From HRBIN12 sp964447335 (GTDB lineage Bacteria; Actinomycetota; UBA4738; HRBIN12): a stretch of 64,000 nucleotides of DNA. The notes below the pieces were generated by a model. It worked only from the letters and a program-made list of their open reading frames with translations. It did not search any database and was not told where the DNA came from. The stretch covers positions 1-64,000 of the forward strand of contig CAYUSA010000006.1 of the NCBI GenBank assembly GCA_964447335.1, read 5' to 3'. Positions within the stretch are counted from its first letter, which is position 1. Every line of letters begins with the position of its first letter. The translations under genes and the position numbers were made by a program. Of this stretch, positions 1 through 10,466 are shown one piece after another.

Positions 1-1065
<1,065 letters not shown>

Positions 1066-1073
<8 letters not shown>

Positions 1074-2958
1074 GCCGTCTCCCGGCGGTGCCGAAGCACC
1101 GCTGCACGTCGTCGCGACGGCCGGCCACGTCGATCACGGCAAGTCGAGCCTCATCGTCCGGCTGACGGGGATCGACCCCGATCGCCTCGCCGAGGAGAAG
1201 CGCCGGGGCCTCACGATCGATCTCGGCTTCGCGTGGTGCGTGCTGCCCTCGGGGCGCGAGATCGGCTTCGTCGACGTGCCGGGCCACGAGCGCTTCGTCC
1301 GCAACATGCTCGCGGGCGTCGGGCCGGTCCGCCTCGTCCTGTTCGTCGTCGCCGCGGACGAAGGCTGGAAGCCGCAGTCCGAGGAGCACCTCGCGATCGT
1401 CGACGTGCTCGGCGCGCACGGCGGGGTCGTCGCGCTCACGAAACGGGACCTCGTGGACGCTCAGACCCTCGCGCGAACCGAGGCGGACGTGCGCGCGCGG
1501 CTGGCCGGCACCGCCCTCGAACACGCCCCCCTCGTGGCGTGCTCGGCAAGGACGGGCGAGGGCCTCGACGAGCTCGCGGACGCCCTCGACGCGATGGTGA
1601 CCGCCGCACCCGAGCCGGCCGAGGACGCGAGGCCGCGGCAGTTCGTGGACCGCATCTTCACCATCAAGGGCGCCGGCACGGTGGTGACGGGGACGCTGAC
1701 CGGCGGCCGGATCGCGGTCGGCGACGATGTCGAGCTGTACCCCACCGGCCGCCGGGCTCGGATCCGCTCGCTCCAGACCCACAAGCGAGCGATCCAGGTC
1801 GCGCGGCCGGTCTCCCGCGTCGCCGCGAACCTCGTCGGGACCGAGCGCGAGGAGCTCGAGCGCGGCGACGTCCTGGCGCCGCCCGGCGCGTGGCGCCCGA
1901 CCGCGGTGCTCGAGGCGCGCATCCGCCCCGTTCGTGGACTCGCGCACGCGCTCACCTCGCGCGGCGCCTACAAGCTCTACGCAGGCGCCGCCGAGCGCGA
2001 CGCGGCGGTCCGCTTCCTCGGCGACGAGGAGACGAGCGGCGAGGGTCGGTTCGCGCGGATCCGGCTCTCCGCCCCGCTCGTGCTCGACATCTTCGACCGC
2101 TTCGTCCTTCGCGAGACCGGCCGCCGCGAGACCGTGGCCGGCGGCGTCGTCCTCGACGTGGACCCCCCCGCGCGCCCGGGCCACGACCCGCAGGCTCGGC
2201 TCTCGGCGCGGGAGCGCGCCCGGCCCGAGGACCTCCCCGTGCTCCTCGTGACCGAGCGCGGCGCGGCCCGAGCCGCCGACGTGCGCCTGCTCACCGGACA
2301 CGGTCCCGGCGACGGGTCCGACCTCGTGCGCGCCGGCACCTGGTGGGTGAGCCCCACGGTGCACGCGGCCGCCGTCGCCGCCGTCCGCCGGCACCTCGAG
2401 GGCTTCCACGCCACGAACCCGCTGCTCCCGGGCGAGGCCCTGGCCGCGGTCCGGACCGGGGCGGCCGCGGCGATCCGCGCGGCCGGAGCGGCCGTCGAGC
2501 CGGACCTCGTGGACGCGCTCCTGGACGACCTCGAGGCGCGCGGCCAGATCGCTCGCGAGGGCTCGACCGTGCGCCTCGCCTCGCACGCCGTCTCGCTCGC
2601 CGGGCACCAGGACGAGGTCGACCACCTCGTCCACGCGGTCGCCGAGGGCGAGCCCACCCCGCCGACCGTGGCCGATCTCATCGGCGCCGGCATCGCCCGC
2701 GAGGTCCTCGACGCCGCGACCCGAGCCGGGCTCCTCGTCCGCGTCTCGCCCGAGCTCGTGCTCACCCCCGCCTTCGTCGAGCGCGCGCTGCAGGTGGTGC
2801 GCGAGGCGGGCGACGCCGGGGTGACCGTGAGCGCGCTCCGGGAGCGGCTCGGCACGTCGCGCAAGTACGCGGTGCCGCTGCTCGAGCACCTGGATCAGCG
2901 TCGGCTCACGAGGCGGGTGGGCGACGTCCGCGTGGCGCTGGCGCCGGACGAGGGCTAG
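1066..2958 (+). CDS. selB: Selenocysteine-specific elongation factor SelB
   Basis: SelB delivers selenocysteinyl-tRNA to UGA codons marked by a SECIS hairpin. The GTPase domain has the P-loop GHVDHGKS (residues 20-27), the DVPGHE G3 motif from residue 70 and TKRD (125-128). EF-Tu-like beta-barrel domains follow (FTIKGAGTVVTGTL), and the last 200 or so residues look like the winged-helix repeats that bind SECIS RNA. At 630 residues it has normal length. It overlaps selA by 8 bp and converges on the RidA gene, whose stop overlaps its own. No tRNA-Sec or selD is visible in the window. Confidence 0.95.
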
Positions 2959-3410
2959 ACGACCTCGGCGACGAGGGCGACCTCGACGCTCGCGCCGAGG
3001 GGGAGCTCGGCCACGCCGACGGCCGCGCGCGCGTGCCGGCCGGCATCCCCGAAGATCTCGACGAGCAGGTCGCTCGCCCCGTTGGCCACCTTCGGCTGGT
3101 CCGTGAACCCCGGCGCCGAGGCGACGAACACGCTGAGCTGCACGATCCCCCGGATGGCGTCGAGCGAGCCGAGCGCCTCGCGGAGCGCGGCGAGCGCCTG
3201 GAGCGCGCATCTGCGTGCGCCCTCCTGTCCCTGCGCGAGCGCCACCTCGGCGCCGAGCTTCCCGGGGAAGAGCAGGACGCCGTCCCGGAGCGGCAGCTGC
3301 CCGGAGACGAACGCGAGGTTCCCGGCCCGGCGGACCGGAACGTACGAGGCCACCGGCGCCGCCGCGGGCGGCAGCTCGATGCCGAGCTTCGCGAGCACGT
3401 CCTCGATCAC
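2955..3410 (-). CDS. RidA/YjgF family protein
   Basis: This 151-residue protein belongs to the RidA (YjgF/YER057c/UK114) family, whose best-known members hydrolyse reactive enamine/imine intermediates from PLP enzymes. The subgroup start LGIELPPAAAPVASYVPVRRAGN and the core FVSGQLPLRDG are recognisable, as is the C-terminal ASVEVALVAEV strand. The chosen GTG start at 3410 follows a clear GGAGGTGG ribosome site. The canonical arginine of active RidA (usually in an R-x-T/A-V motif) is not obvious beyond HARAAVGVAELP, which fits this subgroup. The substrate is unknown. The gene is single and convergent with selB. Confidence 0.85.
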   Translation of the reverse strand: MIEDVLAKLGIELPPAAAPVASYVPVRRAGNLAFVSGQLPLRDGVLLFPGKLGAEVALAQGQEGARRCALQALAALREALGSLDAIRGIVQLSVFVASAPGFTDQPKVANGASDLLVEIFGDAGRHARAAVGVAELPLGASVEVALVAEVV

Positions 3411-3490
3411 GGTCCACCTCCGGCTCGGGTTCGCAGGCATCCTCGCACGCGGGCGCTCGGGCGGCACGGGATGGGATGGGGGCGCCAGGC

Positions 3491-3769
3491 TCAGCCGGCC
3501 ATCTCGCGCGTGCGCAGGAGCCGACGCCGCTCGAGCTCGTTCAGCCCGCCCCAGACGCCGTGGGGGTCCCGGATCCGCAGGGCGTACTCCAGACAGGGCT
3601 CGCGCACGGGGCACCGGGCGCAGAGGCGCTTGGCCTGGTGCTCGCGGGCGCCCTTCTCCTCGCGCCGTTCGAAGTAGTTCGGGGCGAAGAACAGCGTCGC
3701 GTCGGAGCCGCGGCAGGCGGCATCGGCCTGCCAGCCCTTCCTCAGGTCCTCGGACATCCGAGCGGCCAC
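3491..3769 (-). CDS. WhiB-family iron-sulfur transcriptional regulator
   Basis: This 92-residue protein has the four cysteines of WhiB proteins, C19, C50, C53 and C59 (CARCPVREPC), that hold a [4Fe-4S] cluster, followed by the GVWGG turn (71-75) and a basic tail (ERRRLLRT) for DNA contact. WhiB proteins work with the primary sigma factor and are confined to actinobacteria and their phages, so this gene is a strong taxonomic marker. The GTG start at 3769 is preferred over ATG 3757 because GAGGAGGGG lies at proper distance from the GTG. The member type (WhiB1, WhiB2 and so on) cannot be settled from the sequence alone. Confidence 0.93.
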   Translation of the reverse strand: MAARMSEDLRKGWQADAACRGSDATLFFAPNYFERREEKGAREHQAKRLCARCPVREPCLEYALRIRDPHGVWGGLNELERRRLLRTREMAG

Positions 3770-3896
3770 GTGGCTGCCCCTCCTCGAGCGGTCTCACCCG
3801 GGAGTTCGAAGATGGGCGCCGCGAGGATTGCCCGGGGACGCGTTCGCCACGCAAACGCATCGTTCCGCGTGCCCGACGGGCGCGCCGAGGGGCCCC

Positions 3897-5240
3897 TCAG
3901 TCGCCGAGGAGCGGATCGGGCGAGGGCTCGGCGAGGACCTCGGGCTCGGCCTCGACGCGAAGGATGAGACCGTCGACACCCCGGACGCGGACCCGGGCGC
4001 CCTGGGGGATCGCCCCGGCCTGGCTCCGGCCTCGCCACAGGGTGCCCTTGACGAACACCGGGCCCTCGGGGTCGAGGGCGCCACGGGTCTCGCCCACCAG
4101 CCCGACGAGCCCCTTCTGGGTGGACGTGATGCGCTCGCGCGACTGGACCGCCACCGTGAGGCCGAACCCGTAGTACAGGAGGCTCGCGAGCGCGGAGAAC
4201 CCGATCAGCCAGGGCCCAACGCGGATCTGGTCCGACACCCCGCCGAACGCGAGCGCCGAGCCGGCCACGAAGGCGACGAGCCCGAGACCCGTGAGGACCC
4301 CGAGGCGGCGCGCGAGCACGTCGGCCGTCATGAGCGCGATGCCGCCGACGAGGAGCGCCATCCCGAGCCACGAGAACGGCACCACCGTGAGGCCGTACAC
4401 GCCGAGTGCCACCGTCCCGACGCCGGCGAACCCCGCGAAGCCGAACCCCGGCTGTGTGAGCTCGAAGGCGATGGCGGCCAGGCCGAACACGAGCAGCACG
4501 TAGATCGCCGCCGGCGAGGCGGCCGCGTGGAGCACCCGGTCGACCGGCCCCGGCGAGGTGAACGTCACGTTGACGGCCTGCTCCGACTCGCTCTGTGCGA
4601 TGCGGGTCGCAAGCGTGACGTCGCCCTGCGCCGTGGCCACCGTCATGCCGTCGATCTCGCCGAGGAGCTCGGTGACCGACACCGCCGCGACCTGCGCGAT
4701 GTTGCCGTCGAGGGCGGCCTGCGCCGGCACCGGCCGATCGGGGAACACGACGGGCTCGGGACGTCCTCGCTCCTGCACCCAGCGGGTGGCGAGCGCCTCG
4801 AGCTCGGCGCCGCCCGGGAGCCCGGCGCTGCGCGCGTCGACGAGGTCGAGCGGCTCGAGCGGTCCGATGCCCGCGCCGGGGGCGACGCCGGCGAGGCTCG
4901 CCGCGTACATGAACAGGAGCGCCGCGCCGCGGGCCTTCGCCGGCGCCGGGCCGACCCACACGACGACCGGCACGGTCGCATCGTGGATCCGCTGCGCGAG
5001 ACCGATGGCGTCCTGGTCGAGGGTCCCCGCGGAGTCGAGCTGGACGACCACCGTGGCGCCGTCGGCCTCGGCGTCCGCCAGCGACTCGCGCAGGTAGCCG
5101 GCCTGGGTGCCGTCGATCGAGCCGTCCACCTTCACGACGACGACGGAACCGGGCGTCGCCCCGTCCTGCGCGGCGGCGGGACGGGCGAGCAGGGCGAGCG
5201 CGAGCACGCCGAGGAGTGGGAGGAGGAAGAGGCGGCGCAT
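3897..5240 (-). CDS. Long NfeD-family membrane protein (ClpP-like domain, possibly catalytically inactive)
   Basis: The 447-residue protein has a signal peptide (MRRLFLLPLLGVLALALLA), a ClpP-class domain to about residue 220, five or so membrane segments (about 245-375) and a C-terminal OB-fold NfeD domain (GLVGETRGALDPEGPVFVKG). Long NfeD proteins are membrane proteases or scaffolds often paired with stomatin-like proteins. The region that usually holds the nucleophilic serine (AASAG in homologs) reads ARGAALLFMY here, so the serine appears absent. No stomatin gene is adjacent. The gene is divergent from the penicillin-binding protein gene with only 49 bp between them. Confidence 0.85.
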   Translation of the reverse strand: MRRLFLLPLLGVLALALLARPAAAQDGATPGSVVVVKVDGSIDGTQAGYLRESLADAEADGATVVVQLDSAGTLDQDAIGLAQRIHDATVPVVVWVGPAPAKARGAALLFMYAASLAGVAPGAGIGPLEPLDLVDARSAGLPGGAELEALATRWVQERGRPEPVVFPDRPVPAQAALDGNIAQVAAVSVTELLGEIDGMTVATAQGDVTLATRIAQSESEQAVNVTFTSPGPVDRVLHAAASPAAIYVLLVFGLAAIAFELTQPGFGFAGFAGVGTVALGVYGLTVVPFSWLGMALLVGGIALMTADVLARRLGVLTGLGLVAFVAGSALAFGGVSDQIRVGPWLIGFSALASLLYYGFGLTVAVQSRERITSTQKGLVGLVGETRGALDPEGPVFVKGTLWRGRSQAGAIPQGARVRVRGVDGLILRVEAEPEVLAEPSPDPLLGD

Positions 5241-5289
5241 GAGCGTTCCCCATGGTACCCGGGCGCCCGGCGTATCCTTGCCCCCGGCG

Positions 5290-7797
5290 ATGCAGGCATC
5301 CCCACCTCCCCGTTCCCCGACCCCGCAGGGACATCACGCTCGCCCCCCGCGCGCCCGCCTCGAGCCGCGGCGCGTGCTGCCGCCGTTGGTGCCGTTCCTG
5401 CTCGTGCTCGTGATCTTCGTCGCGTCGTGGCTCGTGGCGGTGACCTTCGTGCCGATCGTGGGCGCGGCGGGGGCCGGCGTGAACGCGTTCCGCGAGCGCC
5501 TGGACGAGGCCGGGGTCGGCGCGGTACGCATCCCGACGCCCCCACAACGCTCGACCATCTACGCCAACGACGGCAGCGTGCTCGCCGAGATCTTCCTCGA
5601 CGAGAACCGCCGCATCGTGCACCTTGAGCGGGTCGCTGACATCGCGCAGAAGGCCGTCCTGGCCGTGGAGGACGACCGCTTCTACCAGCACGGCGCGCTC
5701 AACTTCCCGTCGCTCATGCGGGCGGCGATCGCGAACCTCGCGGCCGGTGAGATCACGCAGGGGGGCTCGACGATCACGCAGCAGCTCGTGAAGAACGTGA
5801 TCATCAGCGACACCTCCCAGACCTTCGCGCGCAAGTTCCAGGAGGCCGCGCTCGCGATCCGCATGGAGCGCAGGTTCACGAAGGACGAGATCCTCGAGCT
5901 CTACCTGAACGACGTCTACTTCGGCAACGGCGCCTACGGCATCGAGACGGCTGCCGAGACCTACTTCGACACCGATGCGAAGCACCTGTCGCTCGCGCAG
6001 GCCGCGCTCCTCGCGGGCATGATCCGCGCCCCGGGGCTCTACGACCCGGTGACGAACCCCGACGTCGCCATCGCGCGCCGGAACCTCGTGCTCGACCGCC
6101 TGGCCGAGCTCGGCTGGACGCCGCAGGCGAAGGTGGACCGGGCCAAGGCCGCGAAGCTCAAGCTCGCGAAGGACGTCGGCGTCTTCGAGCAGAAGGTCGA
6201 GCCGTTCTTCGTCTACTACATCCGCAGGCTCATCCTGGACAACGTGAGCGGCGAGTTCGACGCCTTCGGCAAGACCTATAACCAGCGCGTGCACACGCTG
6301 TACCAGGGCGGGCTGAACATCTACACGACGCTGGACCCCACGTGGCAGGAGTACGCGCAGGAGGCCGTGTACTCGACCGGCCGGATCCAGCCGACGAAGG
6401 GGCCGGACGTGTCGCTCGTATCCATCGACGCGGCGACCGGCGCCATCAAGGCGATGCTCTCGGGCAAGGACTACGAGCGCGACCAGATCGACCTCGTCTG
6501 GCGAGGCCGGCGGCAGGTCGGCTCGGCCTTTAAGCCGTTCACGCTCGTGGCGGCGTTCCTCAACGGGTTCCCGGCCGGCAAGGTCTACACGACGAAGTCG
6601 CCGCTCTGCGGCCTCGAGGGCTGGATCAGCGAGAGCGGGTGCGTGAGCAATGCCGAGGGCGCCACAGGCGGCACCTATGTCGACCTGTGGAACGCGACCG
6701 AGAACTCGACGAACGTCGTCTTCGCCCAGCTCGCGGTCGACGTCGGCGCCGAGGCGATCGTCGAGGCCGCGCACCTCATGGGGGTCACCGCGCCGCTCGA
6801 CGCCGTGCCCTCCATCACCCTCGGCGTCGAGGAGGTCTCGACCCTCGATATGGCAACGGGGTTCTCGACGCTCGCGAACGACGGGATCCACTGCGAGCCA
6901 TTCGCCGTCGCGCGGGTCGAGCTCATCTCGGGCCCGCTGAAGGACCGGCGGTTGTACCAGCACAAGCCGGACTGCGAGCAGGTCATCGAGCCGGACATCG
7001 CGCACCTGGTCACGGCCATGCTCCAGCGGGTCGTGACGGGCGGCACCGGGACGGCGGCGGCCCTGCCGGGTCGACAGGTGGCCGGCAAGACCGGCACCGC
7101 GCAGGACTACACGAACGTCTACTTCGCCGGCTACACGCCGCAGATCGCGACGGCCGTCTGGGTCGGGTTCCCGTTCGGCCAGATCCCGATGAGCACCTAC
7201 TACGGCGGCTCCGTCTTCGGCGGCACCCTAGCGGCGCCGATCTGGCACAACTTCATGGTGCAGGCGATGGCCGGCTACCCCGTCGAGGGGTTCGAGGCCG
7301 CGCCGGCGCCCGAGAGCGGCACGGTCCCCGACGTCGTCGGCCTGCTGCAGGAAGAGGCGGAGAAGGCGCTCGCGGAGGCGAACTTCACGCCGATCGTCGA
7401 GAAGGTGTCCTCGAGCCAGGACAAGGGCACCGTGATCGCCCAGACCCCCGGCGGCGGCGCGACGTTGCAGCTCGGCCACGGCGTGACGATCCAGGTGAGC
7501 AACGGCAAGGGCGAGCCCGTCCTCGTGCCGCGCGTCGTCGGGCTCGGCAAGGTCGCCGCGGTCGCCGCCCTGGAGAAGGTCGGGCTCCTCGCCGACGTCC
7601 AGTTCGTCGACGTGCAGGACAAGGCGCTCGTCGGCAAGGTCGTCTCCCAGCTACCGATCGGTAACAAGGAGGTCGACGTCGGCGCCACGGTCACGATCTA
7701 CGTCGGCGTTCTCGCGGATGGGAACGGCAACGGGAACGGCGGGGGCGGAACGACCGGGCCGACCGGGCCGACCGGCCCGACCGGGCCGACGGCCTAG
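5290..7797 (+). CDS. Bifunctional class A penicillin-binding protein with PASTA domains
   Basis: This 835-residue protein polymerises and cross-links peptidoglycan. A cytoplasmic proline-rich tail and one membrane anchor (about 35-57) precede a GT51 transglycosylase domain with catalytic E127 (EDDRFYQH) and ITQGGSTITQQLVKN. The transpeptidase domain has SxxK at S412 (SAFK), STN in ENSTNVVF and K600 (KTGTA). Two PASTA domains (PDVVGLLQEEAEKAL and VPRVVGLGKVAAV) follow, then a GNGNGNGGGG linker and a collagen-like GPT tail. PASTA domains bind muropeptides or beta-lactams. A possible -10 TATCCT lies at 5272-5277. Confidence 0.95.
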   Translation: MQASPPPRSPTPQGHHARPPRARLEPRRVLPPLVPFLLVLVIFVASWLVAVTFVPIVGAAGAGVNAFRERLDEAGVGAVRIPTPPQRSTIYANDGSVLAEIFLDENRRIVHLERVADIAQKAVLAVEDDRFYQHGALNFPSLMRAAIANLAAGEITQGGSTITQQLVKNVIISDTSQTFARKFQEAALAIRMERRFTKDEILELYLNDVYFGNGAYGIETAAETYFDTDAKHLSLAQAALLAGMIRAPGLYDPVTNPDVAIARRNLVLDRLAELGWTPQAKVDRAKAAKLKLAKDVGVFEQKVEPFFVYYIRRLILDNVSGEFDAFGKTYNQRVHTLYQGGLNIYTTLDPTWQEYAQEAVYSTGRIQPTKGPDVSLVSIDAATGAIKAMLSGKDYERDQIDLVWRGRRQVGSAFKPFTLVAAFLNGFPAGKVYTTKSPLCGLEGWISESGCVSNAEGATGGTYVDLWNATENSTNVVFAQLAVDVGAEAIVEAAHLMGVTAPLDAVPSITLGVEEVSTLDMATGFSTLANDGIHCEPFAVARVELISGPLKDRRLYQHKPDCEQVIEPDIAHLVTAMLQRVVTGGTGTAAALPGRQVAGKTGTAQDYTNVYFAGYTPQIATAVWVGFPFGQIPMSTYYGGSVFGGTLAAPIWHNFMVQAMAGYPVEGFEAAPAPESGTVPDVVGLLQEEAEKALAEANFTPIVEKVSSSQDKGTVIAQTPGGGATLQLGHGVTIQVSNGKGEPVLVPRVVGLGKVAAVAALEKVGLLADVQFVDVQDKALVGKVVSQLPIGNKEVDVGATVTIYVGVLADGNGNGNGGGGTTGPTGPTGPTGPTA
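7753..7788 (+). repeat. Four tandem 9-bp repeats encoding a Gly-Pro-Thr tail
   Basis: Four in-frame copies of ACCGGGCCG (one with a silent change) encode T-G-P repeats at the extreme C-terminus of the PASTA penicillin-binding protein. Such collagen-like GPT runs are prone to slippage, so the copy number may vary between strains. Confidence 0.85.
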
Positions 7798-7812
7798 CTG
7801 CGAGGGCCGAGC

Positions 7813-8268
7813 TCAGCCGCCGAGCCGCGCCCGGACCTTCGCCTGCACCAACGAGCCGTCCACCTTCCCCTTGGCCGCGGCCATGACGGCGCCCATGACC
7901 TTGCCCATCTCCGTGGAGCCCGTGGCTCCGGTCGACGCGATCGCCAGCTCGATAAGGGCGTCGACCTCGGCGTCGGGAAGCTGCTCGGGCGCGTAGGCCG
8001 CGAGCAGTTCGCGCTCGGCCGTCTCCTTGGCGACGAGGTCGGGGCGGTTGCCCTGCTCGAAGGCCTCGATCGACTCGGTGCGGCGCTTGACCTCTTTCGC
8101 GGCGACCTCGCGCACCTCGTCGTCGTCGAGCTCGTGGCGGACCTCCTTCTCGCGGTTCACGATCGCCGCGGCGAGCATCCGCATCGTGCCGAGCTTCAGC
8201 TTGTTGCCGGCCTTCATCGCGGCTGTGAGCTCCTCGCGGATGTGGTCCCTGAGGGTCGGGTCGCTCAC
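7813..8268 (-). CDS. GatB/YqeY domain protein
   Basis: The 151-residue protein matches the YqeY family, which resembles the tRNA-binding tail domain of the amidotransferase subunit GatB. Family hallmarks are LRDHIREELTAAMKAGNKLKLGTMRML at the start, the central EAFEQGNRPDLVAKE and the C-terminal MGKVMGAVMAAAKGKVDGSLVQ. The role is not firmly known. A tRNA-related role is usually assumed. The start is GTG at 8268. The gene is convergent with the penicillin-binding protein gene and divergent from the metallophosphoesterase gene, with 14 bp between starts. Confidence 0.92.
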   Translation of the reverse strand: MSDPTLRDHIREELTAAMKAGNKLKLGTMRMLAAAIVNREKEVRHELDDDEVREVAAKEVKRRTESIEAFEQGNRPDLVAKETAERELLAAYAPEQLPDAEVDALIELAIASTGATGSTEMGKVMGAVMAAAKGKVDGSLVQAKVRARLGG

Positions 8269-8270
8269 CG

Positions 8271-8276
8271 TAGACT
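8271..8276 (+). promoter_or_regulatory. Candidate -10 box (TAGACT) of a leaderless gene
   Basis: TAGACT lies six bases before the GTG of the metallophosphoesterase gene, so transcription would start at or next to the start codon. No good -35 box is visible. The same TAnnnT-near-start arrangement recurs at 32777, 32847 and 34351. Confidence 0.4.
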
Positions 8277-8282
8277 CCTCCC

Positions 8283-9164
8283 GTGCTCCCCCGGATCCTG
8301 CTCGGCATCGCCGTGCTCGGCGCGCTCTGCGTCGGCTACGGCGTGATCGTCGAGCGGCGCTGGTACCGGATGGTCCGCTACCAACTCGACATCCTACCGG
8401 CGGAGGCGCCGGCGGACCTGTCGGTCCTGCACCTGTCGGACCTGCACGTCGTCCGCGGCGAGCGGAGGAAGGGTGCGTTCCTCGCGTCGCTGCCGCCGGC
8501 CGACGTCACCGTCGTCACCGGCGACTTCCTCGCCGAACCCGAGGCCGTCGAGACCGCCGTCGAGACCGTGCGGGCCGTCCGAGGGCGCCTCGCGTCGTGG
8601 TTCGTGCTCGGCTCGAACGACCTTTACATGCCGCGGCCGCTGAACCCCCTGCTGTACTTCGTGCCGCGATCGTCCCGTCCCCGGCGCCGGGCTCGGCGAG
8701 GGCGCTCGGCCGAGCTCGTCGAGCGACTGATCGCCGACGGCTGGGTGGACCTGGACAACACGCGCCGCTCGATGGAGCTGGACGGCCTGCCGATCGAGCT
8801 CGCCGGCCTGCACGACGCCCACATCGACCGGGCAGACCTCCGCGTCCTGCCCCGGCACGAGCCCGAGCGCTTCGGCATCGCCGTGATGCACTCGCCGGAC
8901 TCGGCGCCGGAGGCCGCCGCGTGCGGCTACGAGCTCCTGATCGCGGGGCATACGCACGGCGGGCAGGTGCGCCTTCCGCTCGTCGGCGCGCTCGTCACGA
9001 ACAGTGTGCTGCCGCCGCGTCTCGCGAGCGGGCTCATCCGCATCGCCGGCTCGTGGCTGTCGCTCTCACCCGGCCTCGGCACGAGCAAGTACGCGCCGTT
9101 CCGCTTCTGGTGCCGTCCGACGGCCGTGTGGCTCGAGCTCCGCCGCTCGACGGCGCCTCAGTAG
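8283..9164 (+). CDS. Membrane-anchored metallophosphoesterase (YkuE-like)
   Basis: The 293-residue protein has one N-terminal membrane segment and then the calcineurin-like metal-binding motifs in order: SDLHV (about 52-56), TGDF, GSND, MHSPD and GHTHGGQ. Family members hydrolyse phosphodiesters or lipid pyrophosphates at the membrane. The substrate here is not evident. The canonical GNHD motif reads GSND, a conservative change seen in this subfamily. The GTG start follows a candidate leaderless promoter. The gene is convergent with a glycosyltransferase gene with a 19-bp gap, so the two are not cotranscribed. Confidence 0.85.
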   Translation: MLPRILLGIAVLGALCVGYGVIVERRWYRMVRYQLDILPAEAPADLSVLHLSDLHVVRGERRKGAFLASLPPADVTVVTGDFLAEPEAVETAVETVRAVRGRLASWFVLGSNDLYMPRPLNPLLYFVPRSSRPRRRARRGRSAELVERLIADGWVDLDNTRRSMELDGLPIELAGLHDAHIDRADLRVLPRHEPERFGIAVMHSPDSAPEAAACGYELLIAGHTHGGQVRLPLVGALVTNSVLPPRLASGLIRIAGSWLSLSPGLGTSKYAPFRFWCRPTAVWLELRRSTAPQ

Positions 9165-9183
9165 CAGCAGCCTCGGTCGCCCG

Positions 9184-10218
9184 CTACGCGCCCGAGACCG
9201 CGGTCTCGAACACCCGCTCGTAGCCGGCCACCATGGCCTCCTTCGAGAACAGGCGCTGGACCCGCTCGCGGCACACCTGCGGGTCGATCTCGGACAGGCG
9301 CCCGAGCCTGTCGGCCGCCTGCGCCTCGTAGTCCTCGACGCTCACGATCCAGCCCGTCCGCCCGTCCTCGATGACCTCGGGCACCGAGCCGCGAGGCGTC
9401 GCGATCACCGGAGTGCCGCAGGCCATCGCCTCGGTCATCACGAGGCCGAAGGGCTCGGGCCAGTCGATCGGGAACAGGACGGCCTTCGCGCGGCGCAACA
9501 GGTCCAGCTTCTCCTCCTGCGTGATCTCGCCCATGACCTCGAAGTCGGAGGGCAGGGCGGGCTTGATGCGCTGCTCCCACTCCTGCTCCTCGGTCCAGTG
9601 CGCGATCTTCACGGCCGAGACGAGGTGCTCGCCGGCGAGCTTCGCGGTCTCGATCGCGCGGAGCCACCCCTTCTCGGGTGCGGCCCGACCGAGGAACAGG
9701 ACGAAGTCCTCCTTCTCCTCCTGCATCGCGTAGAAGTCCATGTCGATCCCGTTGTAGACGACGCCCCCGTAGCGCAGCGACTCGTTGAACCGCTTCTGCG
9801 CCTCGCTGATCGCGACGAACCACGCGCGCTCGGCGACGAAGGAGTACAGCCGCGTCATGTCGGGCACGAACGAGCCGTGGAGGGTGTGCACCGTCGGCAC
9901 CCCCGTCTCGATGCTCGCGGCGAGGGCGGAGAACGGCGAGTGCACGTGGATCACGTCGAAGCGCTCGCGGGCGTCGCGGAGTGAGAACAGCGTGTGTGTC
10001 GTGTCGAGCACGATGTCGTTGATCGCCTTCGAGCCGGGCGCCTCCTCGAACACGTACTCGAGGTGCGCCACGGTCTCGGAGTCGCCGGTCGCGAACAGCG
10101 TCACGTCGTGGCCCGCCTCCGCGAGGCCGTCGGCGAGGAGCGCGACCACCCACTCGATGCCGCCGTAGCCCTTCGGGGGCACCGCGAGCCAGGGGGGACA
10201 GAGCTGGGCGATCCTCAC
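9184..10218 (-). CDS. Glycosyltransferase family 4 protein
   Basis: This 344-residue protein has the GT-B fold signatures of family 4. The N-terminal domain has the donor/acceptor loop PPKGYGGIEWVVALLADGL, and the C-terminal domain has LFLGRAAPEKG and the nucleotide-sugar glutamate motif PEPFGLVMTEAMACGTPVIA. The GTG start at 10218 has a strong AGGAGG site. The sugar acceptor is unknown. Close relatives in actinobacteria are often annotated as glycogen or mannosyl transferases. It stands alone, with a tRNA gene divergently placed upstream. Confidence 0.88.
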   Translation of the reverse strand: MRIAQLCPPWLAVPPKGYGGIEWVVALLADGLAEAGHDVTLFATGDSETVAHLEYVFEEAPGSKAINDIVLDTTHTLFSLRDARERFDVIHVHSPFSALAASIETGVPTVHTLHGSFVPDMTRLYSFVAERAWFVAISEAQKRFNESLRYGGVVYNGIDMDFYAMQEEKEDFVLFLGRAAPEKGWLRAIETAKLAGEHLVSAVKIAHWTEEQEWEQRIKPALPSDFEVMGEITQEEKLDLLRRAKAVLFPIDWPEPFGLVMTEAMACGTPVIATPRGSVPEVIEDGRTGWIVSVEDYEAQAADRLGRLSEIDPQVCRERVQRLFSKEAMVAGYERVFETAVSGA

Positions 10219-10302
10219 GACGATCCTCCTTCGACTGCGCCGAACCGGTTTCCGAAGACTACCCCGCCCGACGCACGTTCGAGCCGCTAGACTCTGCGCG
10301 CA

Positions 10303-10376
10303 CGGGACGTAGCGCAGCTTGGTAGCGCGCAGCGTTCGGGACGCTGAGGTCGCGGGTTCAAATCCCGCCGTCCCGA
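10303..10376 (+). tRNA. tRNA-Pro (anticodon CGG)
   Basis: A 74-nt cloverleaf can be folded: acceptor CGGGACG/CGTCCCG with discriminator A, D-arm GCGCAGCTTGGTAGCGC, anticodon stem GCAGCG/CGCTG with loop TTCGGGA giving anticodon CGG, and T-arm GCGGGTTCAAATCCCGC. CCA is not encoded. A TAGACT box at 10288-10293 lies at the right distance to be its -10 element. Confidence 0.97.
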
Positions 10377-10425
10377 CGGACCTCACGGAACGGCGGCCAC
10401 CGTTGTTCCGTCGCGAACCCCCTGT

Positions 10426-10466
10426 TTGACGGCCCGGGAAGCGGCTCTGTAGCCTCTTCCCGGGCC
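10426..10466 (+). promoter_or_regulatory. Candidate sigma-70-type promoter overlapping an 11-bp hairpin
   Basis: TTGACG at 10426-10431 and TAGCCT at 10450-10455 with an 18-bp spacer fit a housekeeping actinobacterial promoter. It would give a leader of about 27 nt before the NlpC/P60 start at 10489. The same stretch holds an inverted repeat with 11-bp arms (GGCCCGGGAAG at 10431-10441 and its complement at 10456-10466), but no T-run follows. It could act as a terminator for the upstream tRNA-Pro transcript or as a regulator site. Confidence 0.45.
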
